Positions 7,653 through 13,954 of a stretch of 24,335 nucleotides of DNA are shown piece by piece. Location: positions 1 to 24,335 of the forward strand of contig CAZVUW010000047.1 in the NCBI GenBank assembly GCA_964629825.1. Reading direction: 5' to 3'. The DNA is from CAZVUW01 sp964629825. GTDB lineage: Bacteria; Actinomycetota; Nitriliruptoria; Euzebyales; Egibacteraceae. Below the pieces are notes generated by a model. It was given only the letters and a program-made list of their open reading frames with translations. It searched no databases and was not told the DNA's origin. The position numbers were made by a program, and so were the translations under genes. The stretch's first letter is position 1; the number at the start of each line of letters is the position of its first letter.

Positions 7653-8074
7653 CGGCCGCCCTCCCTGGTGAAGCAGGTCAGATGCAGCTTGCGGACGGTC
7701 GTGACGGGCCTGCCGTCGACCTTGACGGTGCCGGAGCAGATCGCCTTGCGCTCGTCGCGCTGCTTGAGCTCGACGGTCAGCTCCATCTGATCGCCCGGCT
7801 GGACGAAGTGCCGGTAGCGGACGGTCTCGGCGCCCACCAGCTTCCACGACGTCGCCGTGTCCTCGGCCAGCAGCAGCGAGGCGAGCAGGCCGAGGCTGCC
7901 GAGGATCAGGACGCCCGGCAGGACCTGGAAGCGCGGGAAGTGGCTGTCGAAGATGGCCAGGGTGTTCGGCACGTTGCGGATGCCGGCGGCGCGCACGCCC
8001 GCCTCGAGCGCGGTCACACGGTCGACGGTGATCAGCTGACCGGTGCGGATGCTGGTCGACAGCAGGTCGGTCAC
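7649..8074 (-). CDS. FabZ/FabA-like hotdog protein 1: catalytic His kept, catalytic Glu lost
   Basis: A 141-residue single-hotdog protein. DSHFPRFQVLPGVLILG (43-59) is the FabZ active-site loop and helix, pattern HFPxxPVxPGVLxxE. His45 matches the catalytic His, but the catalytic Glu position is Gly59. The central helix is hydrophobic (LGLLASLLLA), and a beta-sheet follows with HFVQPGDQMEL, typical of hotdog proteins. In FabZ and FabA dimers each active site combines His from one chain with the acid from the other, so a homodimer of this protein should lack a complete site. Hotdog protein 2 (9318-9767) has the complementary half. The start is GTG 8074, overlapping the ketosynthase stop as GTGA. 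Alternative roles are thioesterase-like or structural. Confidence 0.85.
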   Translation of the reverse strand: MTDLLSTSIRTGQLITVDRVTALEAGVRAAGIRNVPNTLAIFDSHFPRFQVLPGVLILGSLGLLASLLLAEDTATSWKLVGAETVRYRHFVQPGDQMELTVELKQRDERKAICSGTVKVDGRPVTTVRKLHLTCFTREGGR

Positions 8075-9318
8075 CGCTCCACCTCCTTGACCACCAGGCA
8101 GGAGTTGGTCCCGCCGAACGCGAACGCGTTGACCATCGCCGCGTGCGTGCTGACCGGCTTGGCCTCGTTGGGCACGTAGTCGAGGTCCAGCTTGGGATCG
8201 GGATGCTCGAGGTTGATGGTCGGCGGGGCGACCTGCTCACGCAGCACCCCCAGCGCGCAGAGCAGCCCGACGCCGGCGGCCGCGGCCGTGAGATGCCCCA
8301 CCATCGACTTGTGCGAGCTGATGGCGACGCTGTGCGCGTGCTCGCCGAACACGTCCTTGATCGCGAGCGTCTCGCAGACGTCGTTGCCCGGAGTCGACGT
8401 GCCGTGCGCGGCGATGTAGCCGATGTCGGCCGGCGCAAGGCCCGACTCGCGCAGCGCCTTCGCCATCGACAGCGTCACGCCGCCGCCGTCCGGCGGCGGG
8501 TCCGTCATCCGGTAGGCGTTCATCGTCGACGCATAGCCCACGATCTCGCCGTGGATGCGCGCACCACGCGCCCGTGCACCGTCCAGCGACTCCAGGACGA
8601 ACATCACCGAGCCCTCGCCCAGGACGAAGCCGGAGCGGGTCGCGTCGAACGGGCGGGAGGCGCGCTCCGGCTCGTCGTCGTGGTCCTTGGTGAGCGCCCC
8701 GAGCAGCGAGAAGCCGAGGACGTCAAGCCACGAGATCAGCGAGTCGTAGCCGCCGGCGAGCATCACGTCGGCGTCGCCGTCCTGCACCATCCGGAAGGCC
8801 TCGCCGATGGCGTGCCCCGAGGCGGTGCAGGCGGTGCTGAGCGAGAGCATCGGCCCTTGGAAGTCGCCCAGCCGCGCGATGGCCGACGCGGCGACGTTGG
8901 GGTTGCGCTGGAGCACCGCCGAGGGGGCGTGCCGGTCGGTCTCGCCACGGCTGTAGCGGTACAGCGACTCGCAGAACTCCTCGGCCGGCGGACGGCCGAT
9001 GCTCGCCCCGACGCTGACGCCCTTGCGGTGCGCCGGGTACGCGTCGCCAAGCCCGGCGTCCTCGAGAGCCTCGGCCGAGGCGGCGACCCCGAAGCCGCCG
9101 GCGCGTGACAGGTGCTTGCGCAGGCGCGGGTCGGGCACCTCCTTGCGGACGTCGAAGTCCTTGACCTCGCCGGCGATGCGCACCGGGAAGGTGGAGGCGT
9201 CGAAGGATGAGATCCGGCCGATGCCGCTGCGCCCGGCCACCAGCGACGACCACGAGGCCTTCGCGTCGTTCCCGACCGGTGTGACGGCCCCGACTCCGGT
9301 GATGACGACCCGACGCAT
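8071..9318 (-). CDS. KAS II (FabF-type) ketosynthase with complete Cys-His-His triad
   Basis: A 415-residue beta-ketoacyl-ACP synthase that condenses an acyl-enzyme with malonyl-ACP. It shows RRVVITGVGAVTPVG at the N-terminus, LSTACTASGHAIG (Cys164), AAHGTSTPGND (His305), SHKSMVGHLTAA (His342) and NAFAFGGTNSCLV near the end. Length and motifs are normal for FabF. ATG 9318 has GGGAGG about seven bases upstream and overlaps the stop of hotdog protein 2 (TGATG). Its own stop overlaps the start of hotdog protein 1 (GTGA). An open extension upstream to 9405 was rejected because it overlaps hotdog protein 2. It is a candidate KS-alpha partner for the Cys-less paralogue at 6369-7652. Confidence 0.95.
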   Translation of the reverse strand: MRRVVITGVGAVTPVGNDAKASWSSLVAGRSGIGRISSFDASTFPVRIAGEVKDFDVRKEVPDPRLRKHLSRAGGFGVAASAEALEDAGLGDAYPAHRKGVSVGASIGRPPAEEFCESLYRYSRGETDRHAPSAVLQRNPNVAASAIARLGDFQGPMLSLSTACTASGHAIGEAFRMVQDGDADVMLAGGYDSLISWLDVLGFSLLGALTKDHDDEPERASRPFDATRSGFVLGEGSVMFVLESLDGARARGARIHGEIVGYASTMNAYRMTDPPPDGGGVTLSMAKALRESGLAPADIGYIAAHGTSTPGNDVCETLAIKDVFGEHAHSVAISSHKSMVGHLTAAAAGVGLLCALGVLREQVAPPTINLEHPDPKLDLDYVPNEAKPVSTHAAMVNAFAFGGTNSCLVVKEVER

Positions 9319-9767
9319 CACGTACCTCCCGTCCGGGTCAGCGCCTCGAGCATCCGACGGCTGTCCTCGACGTCCTCGAGCACGTTGGCGTCGATGAGCG
9401 CGCACATGATGTCCTCGGCCTCGAGCACCACCTCGCCGTCGACGGTGGCGGTGCCGCTGAGGACGGCGATCTCGTCGGTCATCGAGACGACCTCGCCGAC
9501 CAGCTCGACCACGTCGCCGGGCCGCACGTCACCGAGGAAGCGCACCGCGCCCACCTGGAGCAGGGCGGCGCGCTGCCGCAGCTCCGTCGAGGCCATGATC
9601 AGCCACGTGCCGGCCTGGCACAGCGCCTCGAGGATGAGCGGCGGCGGCATCACGGGATCCGAGCCGGAGTCGTCCCAGAACTCCTCGCTGGAGGACGTGA
9701 CCTTGCGGCCACGCACGCGCACGCGCGGCTCCAGCTCGTCGATCCGGTCGATCAGATGGAAGCGCAC
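9318..9767 (-). CDS. FabZ/FabA-like hotdog protein 2: catalytic Glu kept, catalytic His lost
   Basis: A 149-residue hotdog protein. The helix segment DPVMPPPLILEALCQAG (37-53) aligns with the FabZ pattern PVxPGVLxxEaxaQ, placing Glu47 at the catalytic acid. The matching His position is Asp33 (in WDDSGSD), so the His is missing. The later segment VRFLGDVRPGDVVEL is the usual hotdog beta-strand signature. It mirrors hotdog protein 1, which has the His but not the Glu. GTG 9767 lies two bases after the AcpS stop, with GGAGGG about seven bases upstream. It probably forms a heterodimeric 3-hydroxyacyl-ACP dehydratase with hotdog protein 1. Mycobacterial Had proteins and the aryl-polyene ApeI/ApeP pair are precedents for unequal hotdog pairs; this exact division is my reading. 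Confidence 0.85.
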   Translation of the reverse strand: MRFHLIDRIDELEPRVRVRGRKVTSSSEEFWDDSGSDPVMPPPLILEALCQAGTWLIMASTELRQRAALLQVGAVRFLGDVRPGDVVELVGEVVSMTDEIAVLSGTATVDGEVVLEAEDIMCALIDANVLEDVEDSRRMLEALTRTGGT

Positions 9768-9769
9768 CC

Positions 9770-10222
9770 CTAGCCCTCCAGCTCCGCGTCGGCGGTGACG
9801 TGCTCGCCCAGCTCCGCCACGACCTGGGCGATCGCGACCTCCGAGGTGTGCGACAGCGAAACGTCCATGCCGGTGACGCCCTTGCGGCGCGCGACCTCGG
9901 CGACCACGCCGTGCAGGTGCACGCGCGGGCGACCGAAGGACGTGTTCACGATCTCCACGTCCGTCCAGCGCATCCGCGGCCCGACCCCGGTGCCGAACGC
10001 CTTCAGGACGGCCTCCTTGGCGGCGAAGCGCGCCGCCAGGTGCTCGAGCCGCCGCCGCTTGCCGGCGCAGTAGTTCTGCTCACGCGCGGTGAACAGGGTG
10101 TCCGCGATCTCCGGCTGCTCGTCGAGCAGCCGGGCCACGCGTGCGACCGGGACGACGTCGACGCCGACGCGGACCCGCGAGCTTGGTACCGCCGAGGTCT
10201 CAGGCGGTGCTGCTGGCGGCAC
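9770..10222 (-). CDS. acpS: Holo-ACP synthase (phosphopantetheinyl transferase)
   Basis: AcpS moves the 4'-phosphopantetheine arm of CoA onto the Ser of an acyl carrier protein. The protein shows VGVDVVPVARV with magnesium-ligand Asp22, TLFTAREQNYC (43-52), HLAARFAAKEAVLKAFGTG with Glu70, and VSLSHTSEVAIA (121-132). At 150 residues it is slightly longer than the usual 120-130 because of an Ala/Pro-rich N-terminus. The only start codon I see before the conserved core is GTG 10222, which overlaps the carrier-protein gene by 23 nt. The usual purine-rich ribosome site is weak there, consistent with translational coupling. Its position directly after the carrier protein suggests it serves that protein, though it may also be the general cellular AcpS. 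Confidence 0.93.
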   Translation of the reverse strand: MPPAAPPETSAVPSSRVRVGVDVVPVARVARLLDEQPEIADTLFTAREQNYCAGKRRRLEHLAARFAAKEAVLKAFGTGVGPRMRWTDVEIVNTSFGRPRVHLHGVVAEVARRKGVTGMDVSLSHTSEVAIAQVVAELGEHVTADAELEG

Positions 10223-10601
10223 GTGCCCGCACCATGTCCACGAGGTTCTGCACCGTGAAGTGGCTCATCACCTGGTCGGCCTCGAGCTTGCCGTCGAGGT
10301 CGGCGTCGGCGAGCTGGGGCATGACCTTCTTCAGCTGCTCCATGCCCTTGGGGGTGATGATCTCGTTCTCGTCGCCGAACTCGTCGTCCGGGATGCCGCC
10401 CTGCACGTAGTCGGCCAGGTCGGCGGCCTGGATCTTCACCCCCACGCTGCGCTCCAGGCGGAAGAGGATGTCCAGCAGGTCGATGGACTCGGCGCCCAGG
10501 TCGTCGAGGAGGGTCGCGTCCGGCGTCACCTCGTCCTCGTCCAGGCCGAGGGCCTCCGCCACGGCCTCCTGGACGGCGGTGTAGATGTCGTTGTCTGCCA
10601 T
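10200..10601 (-). CDS. Long acyl carrier protein with an insertion before the last helix
   Basis: A 133-residue carrier protein. The phosphopantetheine site is DLGAESIDLLDILFRLE, with Ser39 as attachment residue. A standard ACP is about 78 residues. Here the C-terminal segment FTVQNLVDMV (115-124) resembles the normal final ACP helix (TVxxxVDYI in FAS ACPs). The extra length is therefore an acidic insertion of roughly 50 residues at about 62-113, not a tail. The insertion includes DADLDGKLEADQ (99-110), which has the D-x-D-x-D-G spacing of an EF-hand loop but Gln at the final ligand position. ATG 10601 has AAGGAG seven bases upstream. It lies 41 nt after FabG and carries intermediates for the surrounding enzymes. 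Confidence 0.93.
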   Translation of the reverse strand: MADNDIYTAVQEAVAEALGLDEDEVTPDATLLDDLGAESIDLLDILFRLERSVGVKIQAADLADYVQGGIPDDEFGDENEIITPKGMEQLKKVMPQLADADLDGKLEADQVMSHFTVQNLVDMVRARAASSTA

Positions 10602-10642
10602 CAGATGCTCCTTGGGGCTTGCTTCTCGTTCGTTGCGGATGG

Positions 10643-11407
10643 TCAGGGCCGACCGAGGCCCAGGGTTGCGGCCGCCCCGCCGTCGACGGGCACGAGCACA
10701 CCGGTCATGTAGCGCGCCCCCGGGCTGGCCAGGTACACCGCCAGGGACGCGATCTCGTCAACATCGGCGAAGTCGCGAAGGGGGATCTGCTTCTTGATGG
10801 CCTTTCCGCCCTTCTCGACCAGCTCCGAGACCAGCTCGGTAGGTGCGAACCCCGGGAGGATCGCGTTCACGCGCACGTTGAAGCGCGCCAGCTCGACGGC
10901 ACAGCAGCGGGTGAACGCGTTGACGGCGCCCTTGGAGGCCGAGTAGTTGGACTCGCCGATCCAGCCGCGCTCGCCCATCACCGACGAGATGTTGATGATC
11001 GAGCCGTCGCGCTGCGCCATGAAGTGCGACATCGCGGCCTTGGTGCAGTTGAACACGCCGCCGAAGTTCACCTTCATGACCTCGAGCCAGTCCTCCGGCT
11101 CCATGTTGAAGATGAGGGCATCGCGGGAGATGCCGGCGTTGTTGACCAGAACATGCAGGCCGCCGAGCTCGCTGACGGTCTGATCGACGACGCCCTGAGC
11201 CTCGCCGTAGTCGGAGACGTCGCCGCCGACGGCGATCGCACGACCGCCGTTGGCCTCGATCTCCTTGACCACCTCTTGAGCCTGGGCCTGTCCCGAGCGG
11301 TAGTTGACGGCGACGGCGGCGCCCTGGGCGGCCATCGCAAGGCAGATGGCCCGACCGATCCCGCGGGAGCCGCCCGTCACGAGGGCGACACGATCCTCAA
11401 GAACCAT
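10643..11407 (-). CDS. fabG: 3-oxoacyl-ACP reductase (FabG-type ketoreductase)
   Basis: A 254-residue short-chain dehydrogenase/reductase. It has the nucleotide-binding TGGSRGIG (11-18), VNNAG (88-92), and the tetrad Asn114, Ser142, Tyr155 and Lys159 within YSASKG. The C-terminus GVLVPVDGGAAATLG is typical of FabG. It should reduce 3-oxoacyl-ACP to 3-hydroxyacyl-ACP with NADPH. ATG 11407 is preferred because the domain starts directly (VLEDRVALVTGG) and a GGGAAGG lies about eight bases upstream. A longer frame to 11470 has no family support. The 151-nt gap upstream contains an operator-like palindrome (11448-11470), so transcription may also begin here. Confidence 0.94.
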   Translation of the reverse strand: MVLEDRVALVTGGSRGIGRAICLAMAAQGAAVAVNYRSGQAQAQEVVKEIEANGGRAIAVGGDVSDYGEAQGVVDQTVSELGGLHVLVNNAGISRDALIFNMEPEDWLEVMKVNFGGVFNCTKAAMSHFMAQRDGSIINISSVMGERGWIGESNYSASKGAVNAFTRCCAVELARFNVRVNAILPGFAPTELVSELVEKGGKAIKKQIPLRDFADVDEIASLAVYLASPGARYMTGVLVPVDGGAAATLGLGRP

Positions 11408-11447
11408 TGATGGCGCCTTCCCATGAAGGTCTTGACGTTGTTCCTGC

Positions 11448-11470
11448 TTGACCCAGACCTGCCAGGTCAA
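11448..11470. promoter_or_regulatory. Operator-like nested palindrome upstream of fabG
   Basis: TTGACC and GGTCAA form an inverted repeat with 11 nt between the arms (11448-11453 and 11465-11470). Overlapping it is a second dyad, GACCTG-C-CAGGTC (11456-11468). The element lies 41-63 nt upstream of fabG ATG 11407, in the longest internal gap of the operon. This is the size and symmetry of a dimeric repressor site. I could not place convincing -35 and -10 boxes around it, and no regulator gene lies in the window. Confidence 0.45.
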
Positions 11471-11558
11471 TGTGGTTTCAACTAGCCGAGCCCCGCCGCC
11501 ACCGCTCTGCGGCTGCGCAGCATGCCACAGGACGAGCCATCGGGGCAGGGCGATCTGG

Positions 11559-12053
11559 TCACTTGCGGTTCCTCAGACGATCACCCAGGTTCTGAGCCGC
11601 ATACATCGCCTTCACCATGGGTGCCGGCATGCCCCCGCTCGGCAGTATTCGCAGGCGCTGGAGCATGCCCATGAGGTCGATCTCCTGCCAGCCCTCGACG
11701 ATGATCCCGTCGCGGAGGCGGACCATCACGATCCCGTCGAGGTGGCCGCGCCGGCCGCTCGGCGGGATGCCCTGGAGCTCGCCGAGGTGGGTGCCCTCCG
11801 AGCGCCAGCGGAAGGAGACGAGGTCGCCCTCCCCCATGACGTCGAAGACCTGCATGTCCATGTCGGGGAAGCCGGTCCTGAACTCCGCCATGGACGCGCG
11901 CACGGCCTCGCGACCGGGCGGCTTGCCCTGGCGGACCAGGTCGTGGAAGACCGCGTCCTCGGCCACGTACTCGTCGAGGGCGGCGAGGTTGCCCTTGCGC
12001 CAGGCCTCGTCGATGTAGCGGCGGATGATCTCCTTGTTCTCCTCAACCGTCAC
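11559..12053 (-). CDS. SnoaL-like polyketide-cyclase-family protein 1
   Basis: A 164-residue NTF2-fold protein of the SnoaL/ester-cyclase type. It has the N-terminal helix pair (NKEIIRRYIDEAWRKGNLAA), the AEDAVFHDL strand, GREAVRASMAEFRTGFPDM, and the closing strand VEGWQEIDLMGMLQRL. SnoaL relatives cyclise polyketides, or act as hydratases or isomerases; many carry out unknown reactions on small hydrophobic molecules. No signal peptide is seen. GTG 12053 directly follows the TGA of the FAD monooxygenase with no spacer, and AGGAG lies about eight bases upstream, so the two are translationally coupled. Its C-terminal half resembles the second SnoaL-like protein (13360-13917), suggesting paralogues. 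Confidence 0.82.
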   Translation of the reverse strand: MTVEENKEIIRRYIDEAWRKGNLAALDEYVAEDAVFHDLVRQGKPPGREAVRASMAEFRTGFPDMDMQVFDVMGEGDLVSFRWRSEGTHLGELQGIPPSGRRGHLDGIVMVRLRDGIIVEGWQEIDLMGMLQRLRILPSGGMPAPMVKAMYAAQNLGDRLRNRK

Positions 12054-13259
12054 TCAGGTCTCCTGTCGGCTCGGCTGCACGGCCACCGGCTTGCGGTCAA
12101 GACCCGGATGGCCCTGCAGGTCGAGGGTGAACAGCCCCGGCATGGTCCGACGCCCCATCCGCATGATCGCGGCGTTGAGCTGCGGGCCCGTGGGGAAGTC
12201 CCACGAGGCCATCCACCCGATCCAGCGTGACCGGCGCACCAGGGGCGTGGTGATGGCGGCCCGCGCCGTCTCGAAGTCGCGCAGTGCCGCGGCCACGTCG
12301 CCGCCGCGGGTGAGGTAGGACGGCAGGGTCACGGCGTCCGTCAGGGCCGTGCCCGCTCCCTGGCCGAGGTTGAAGGTCATCGCGTGCGCCGCATCACCGA
12401 TGAGGGTGAAGCGGCCCTTCCCCCACGGCTGGATCGGAGGCCGGTCGAGGGTGTCGCGGCGGTGCACCGACTCGGGGGCGGTGGCCTCCAGCAGCTCGCC
12501 GACCGGAGCGGTCCAGCCGCCGAAGTCCTGCTTGAGGCGGTCCAGCGTGCCGAGGGCGTCGCCCTCCGGTCCCGGCGGGGCGTTGCGCACGCACCACCAG
12601 CAGACGGCGCCGTCGGGGAGGTGGAAGAACGCAAAGCGCGCCCCGTCCCCGTGCAGCACGCGGAACACGCCGCGCGGAAAGGAGTCCACGTCCTTTGCGA
12701 TGCCGGACCAGTGCGCGTAGCCAGGATGCACCGGCTCGGACTCGCCGTGCAGCTGCGCGCGCAGGGCCGAGCCGATGCCATCGGCTCCGACCAGGACCGC
12801 GCCGCGCTCCGAGCGCCCGTCGGCGAAGTAGGCCGTCACGCCGTCGGCGTCCTGCTCGGCGTGGATCAGCCGCGCCCCCAGGTGCAGCGCGTCGGCGTCG
12901 AGCGCGTCCGTGAGGACCTTGTGCAGGTCGGCGCGGCGGATCGCGAGCGGCACCCCGCCGACCTCGCGGCCGCGGTCGCCGACGTCCAGCCCGACGATGA
13001 CCCCGCCCTCGGAGTCGCACAGCTCGAAGCGCTCGACGTCGTGGCCGACCGCGCGCGCCGCCTCGGCCCGGCCGATGACGTCGAGGCTCAGGACGCCCGC
13101 GTACCAGAGCACATAGCAGCCACCCACCTGGATGCCGCCCAGACGTCCGGCGCGTTCATAGACGTGTGCCGCCACGCCGGCCTGTCGCAGCGCCACGGCG
13201 GCCGCGATGCCGCCGATGCCGCCGCCTGCGATGAGGACGGGACCGCTGATGCTGCCCAT
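12054..13259 (-). CDS. FAD-dependent monooxygenase (aromatic hydroxylase family)
   Basis: A 401-residue group A flavin monooxygenase of the PHBH/PheA type. It has an N-terminal dinucleotide fold (PVLIAGGGIGG, GGGIGG at 12-17), the DG motif VLVGADGIGSALR, and the GD motif GRFTLIGDAAHAM followed by NLGQGAGTALTDAV. These features bind FAD and NAD(P)H for hydroxylation, epoxidation or Baeyer-Villiger chemistry. It is soluble, with no membrane segment. ATG 13259 has GGAGG five bases upstream. The upstream extension to 13406 lacks family similarity and was rejected. Lying between two SnoaL-like genes, it is probably a tailoring enzyme of the operon product. The substrate cannot be read from sequence. 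Confidence 0.92.
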   Translation of the reverse strand: MGSISGPVLIAGGGIGGIAAAVALRQAGVAAHVYERAGRLGGIQVGGCYVLWYAGVLSLDVIGRAEAARAVGHDVERFELCDSEGGVIVGLDVGDRGREVGGVPLAIRRADLHKVLTDALDADALHLGARLIHAEQDADGVTAYFADGRSERGAVLVGADGIGSALRAQLHGESEPVHPGYAHWSGIAKDVDSFPRGVFRVLHGDGARFAFFHLPDGAVCWWCVRNAPPGPEGDALGTLDRLKQDFGGWTAPVGELLEATAPESVHRRDTLDRPPIQPWGKGRFTLIGDAAHAMTFNLGQGAGTALTDAVTLPSYLTRGGDVAAALRDFETARAAITTPLVRRSRWIGWMASWDFPTGPQLNAAIMRMGRRTMPGLFTLDLQGHPGLDRKPVAVQPSRQET

Positions 13260-13359
13260 GGCACCTCCGCCGCGAGGACGCCCTGTCACGGGTCGGAGGC
13301 TTCCGAACCCGTGCCGCCGTCCTGCGGTCGGCGCAGCATCGCACGAACTAGTCCCTGTG

Positions 13360-13917
13360 TCAGCCCCCCTGCGTGGCCGCTCCACCCCGCCGTTGGGACA
13401 GGGCATACCGGGCTTTGCGGACGCCCATGCGGCCCACCGTCGTGATCGTGTGGACGATCGTCTTCAGCGGTCCGGAGCCGCGTGGCGGCAGGACCTCGAG
13501 CTGCTCGAGCATCTGGAGCAGGTCCGTCGCCTTCCAGATCTCGGTCACCTGGCCGTTCTGCACCCGGTAGATGGCCACCGTGGTCATGTCGAAGGGCTTG
13601 TTCGACGGCGGCATGTCGAACATCGGGCGGTCCTGGACGCCTTGCCAGCGCCAGCGGGCCACGACCCGATCCCCCGCGCCCCAGACCTGGTCGATGGCCA
13701 GGTGCATGTTGCTGGAGGCCCCCCGCAGGATCTGGACGTGCTCCTTGAAGGACTCCCGCCCGTCGGCCTCGCCCGGCTGCTTGTCGTGGTCGATCGCGTC
13801 GACGGCGATCAGCTCGTCGGCCAGATCGACGTTCCCGTCGTTCCAGATCTCCTCCAGGACGCGCCGCACGACCTCGACGTTCTGCGCGACGGTGTCCTCA
13901 GTCGGCACTGCGGTCAT
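13360..13917 (-). CDS. SnoaL-like polyketide-cyclase-family protein 2
   Basis: A 185-residue NTF2-fold SnoaL-like protein. It shows NVEVVRRVLEEIWNDGNVDLA, IDHDKQPGEADGRESFKEHV, VVARWRWQGVQ and the closing strand VTEIWKATDLLQMLEQL. The segment LLQMLEQLEVLPP matches LMGMLQRLRILPS in the other SnoaL-like protein, with similar spacing from the core. The C-terminal tail is basic (GRMGVRKARYALSQRR). ATG 13917 follows repeated GGAG motifs (13918-13940). The gene is 37 nt after the desaturase-like gene and 100 nt before the monooxygenase. A cyclase, dehydratase or isomerase role on the carrier-bound or released product is plausible but not proven. Confidence 0.82.
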   Translation of the reverse strand: MTAVPTEDTVAQNVEVVRRVLEEIWNDGNVDLADELIAVDAIDHDKQPGEADGRESFKEHVQILRGASSNMHLAIDQVWGAGDRVVARWRWQGVQDRPMFDMPPSNKPFDMTTVAIYRVQNGQVTEIWKATDLLQMLEQLEVLPPRGSGPLKTIVHTITTVGRMGVRKARYALSQRRGGAATQGG

Positions 13918-13954
13918 CGAGCTCCTCCTCTCCTCTCCTGACGTCGCTGGGGGG

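Noticed and set aside
7653..8438. In-frame extension of the Cys-less ketosynthase upstream of ATG 7652
   Set aside because: It runs out of frame through hotdog protein 1, which has a clear FabZ loop. ATG 7652 has a good ribosome site and an ATGA overlap.
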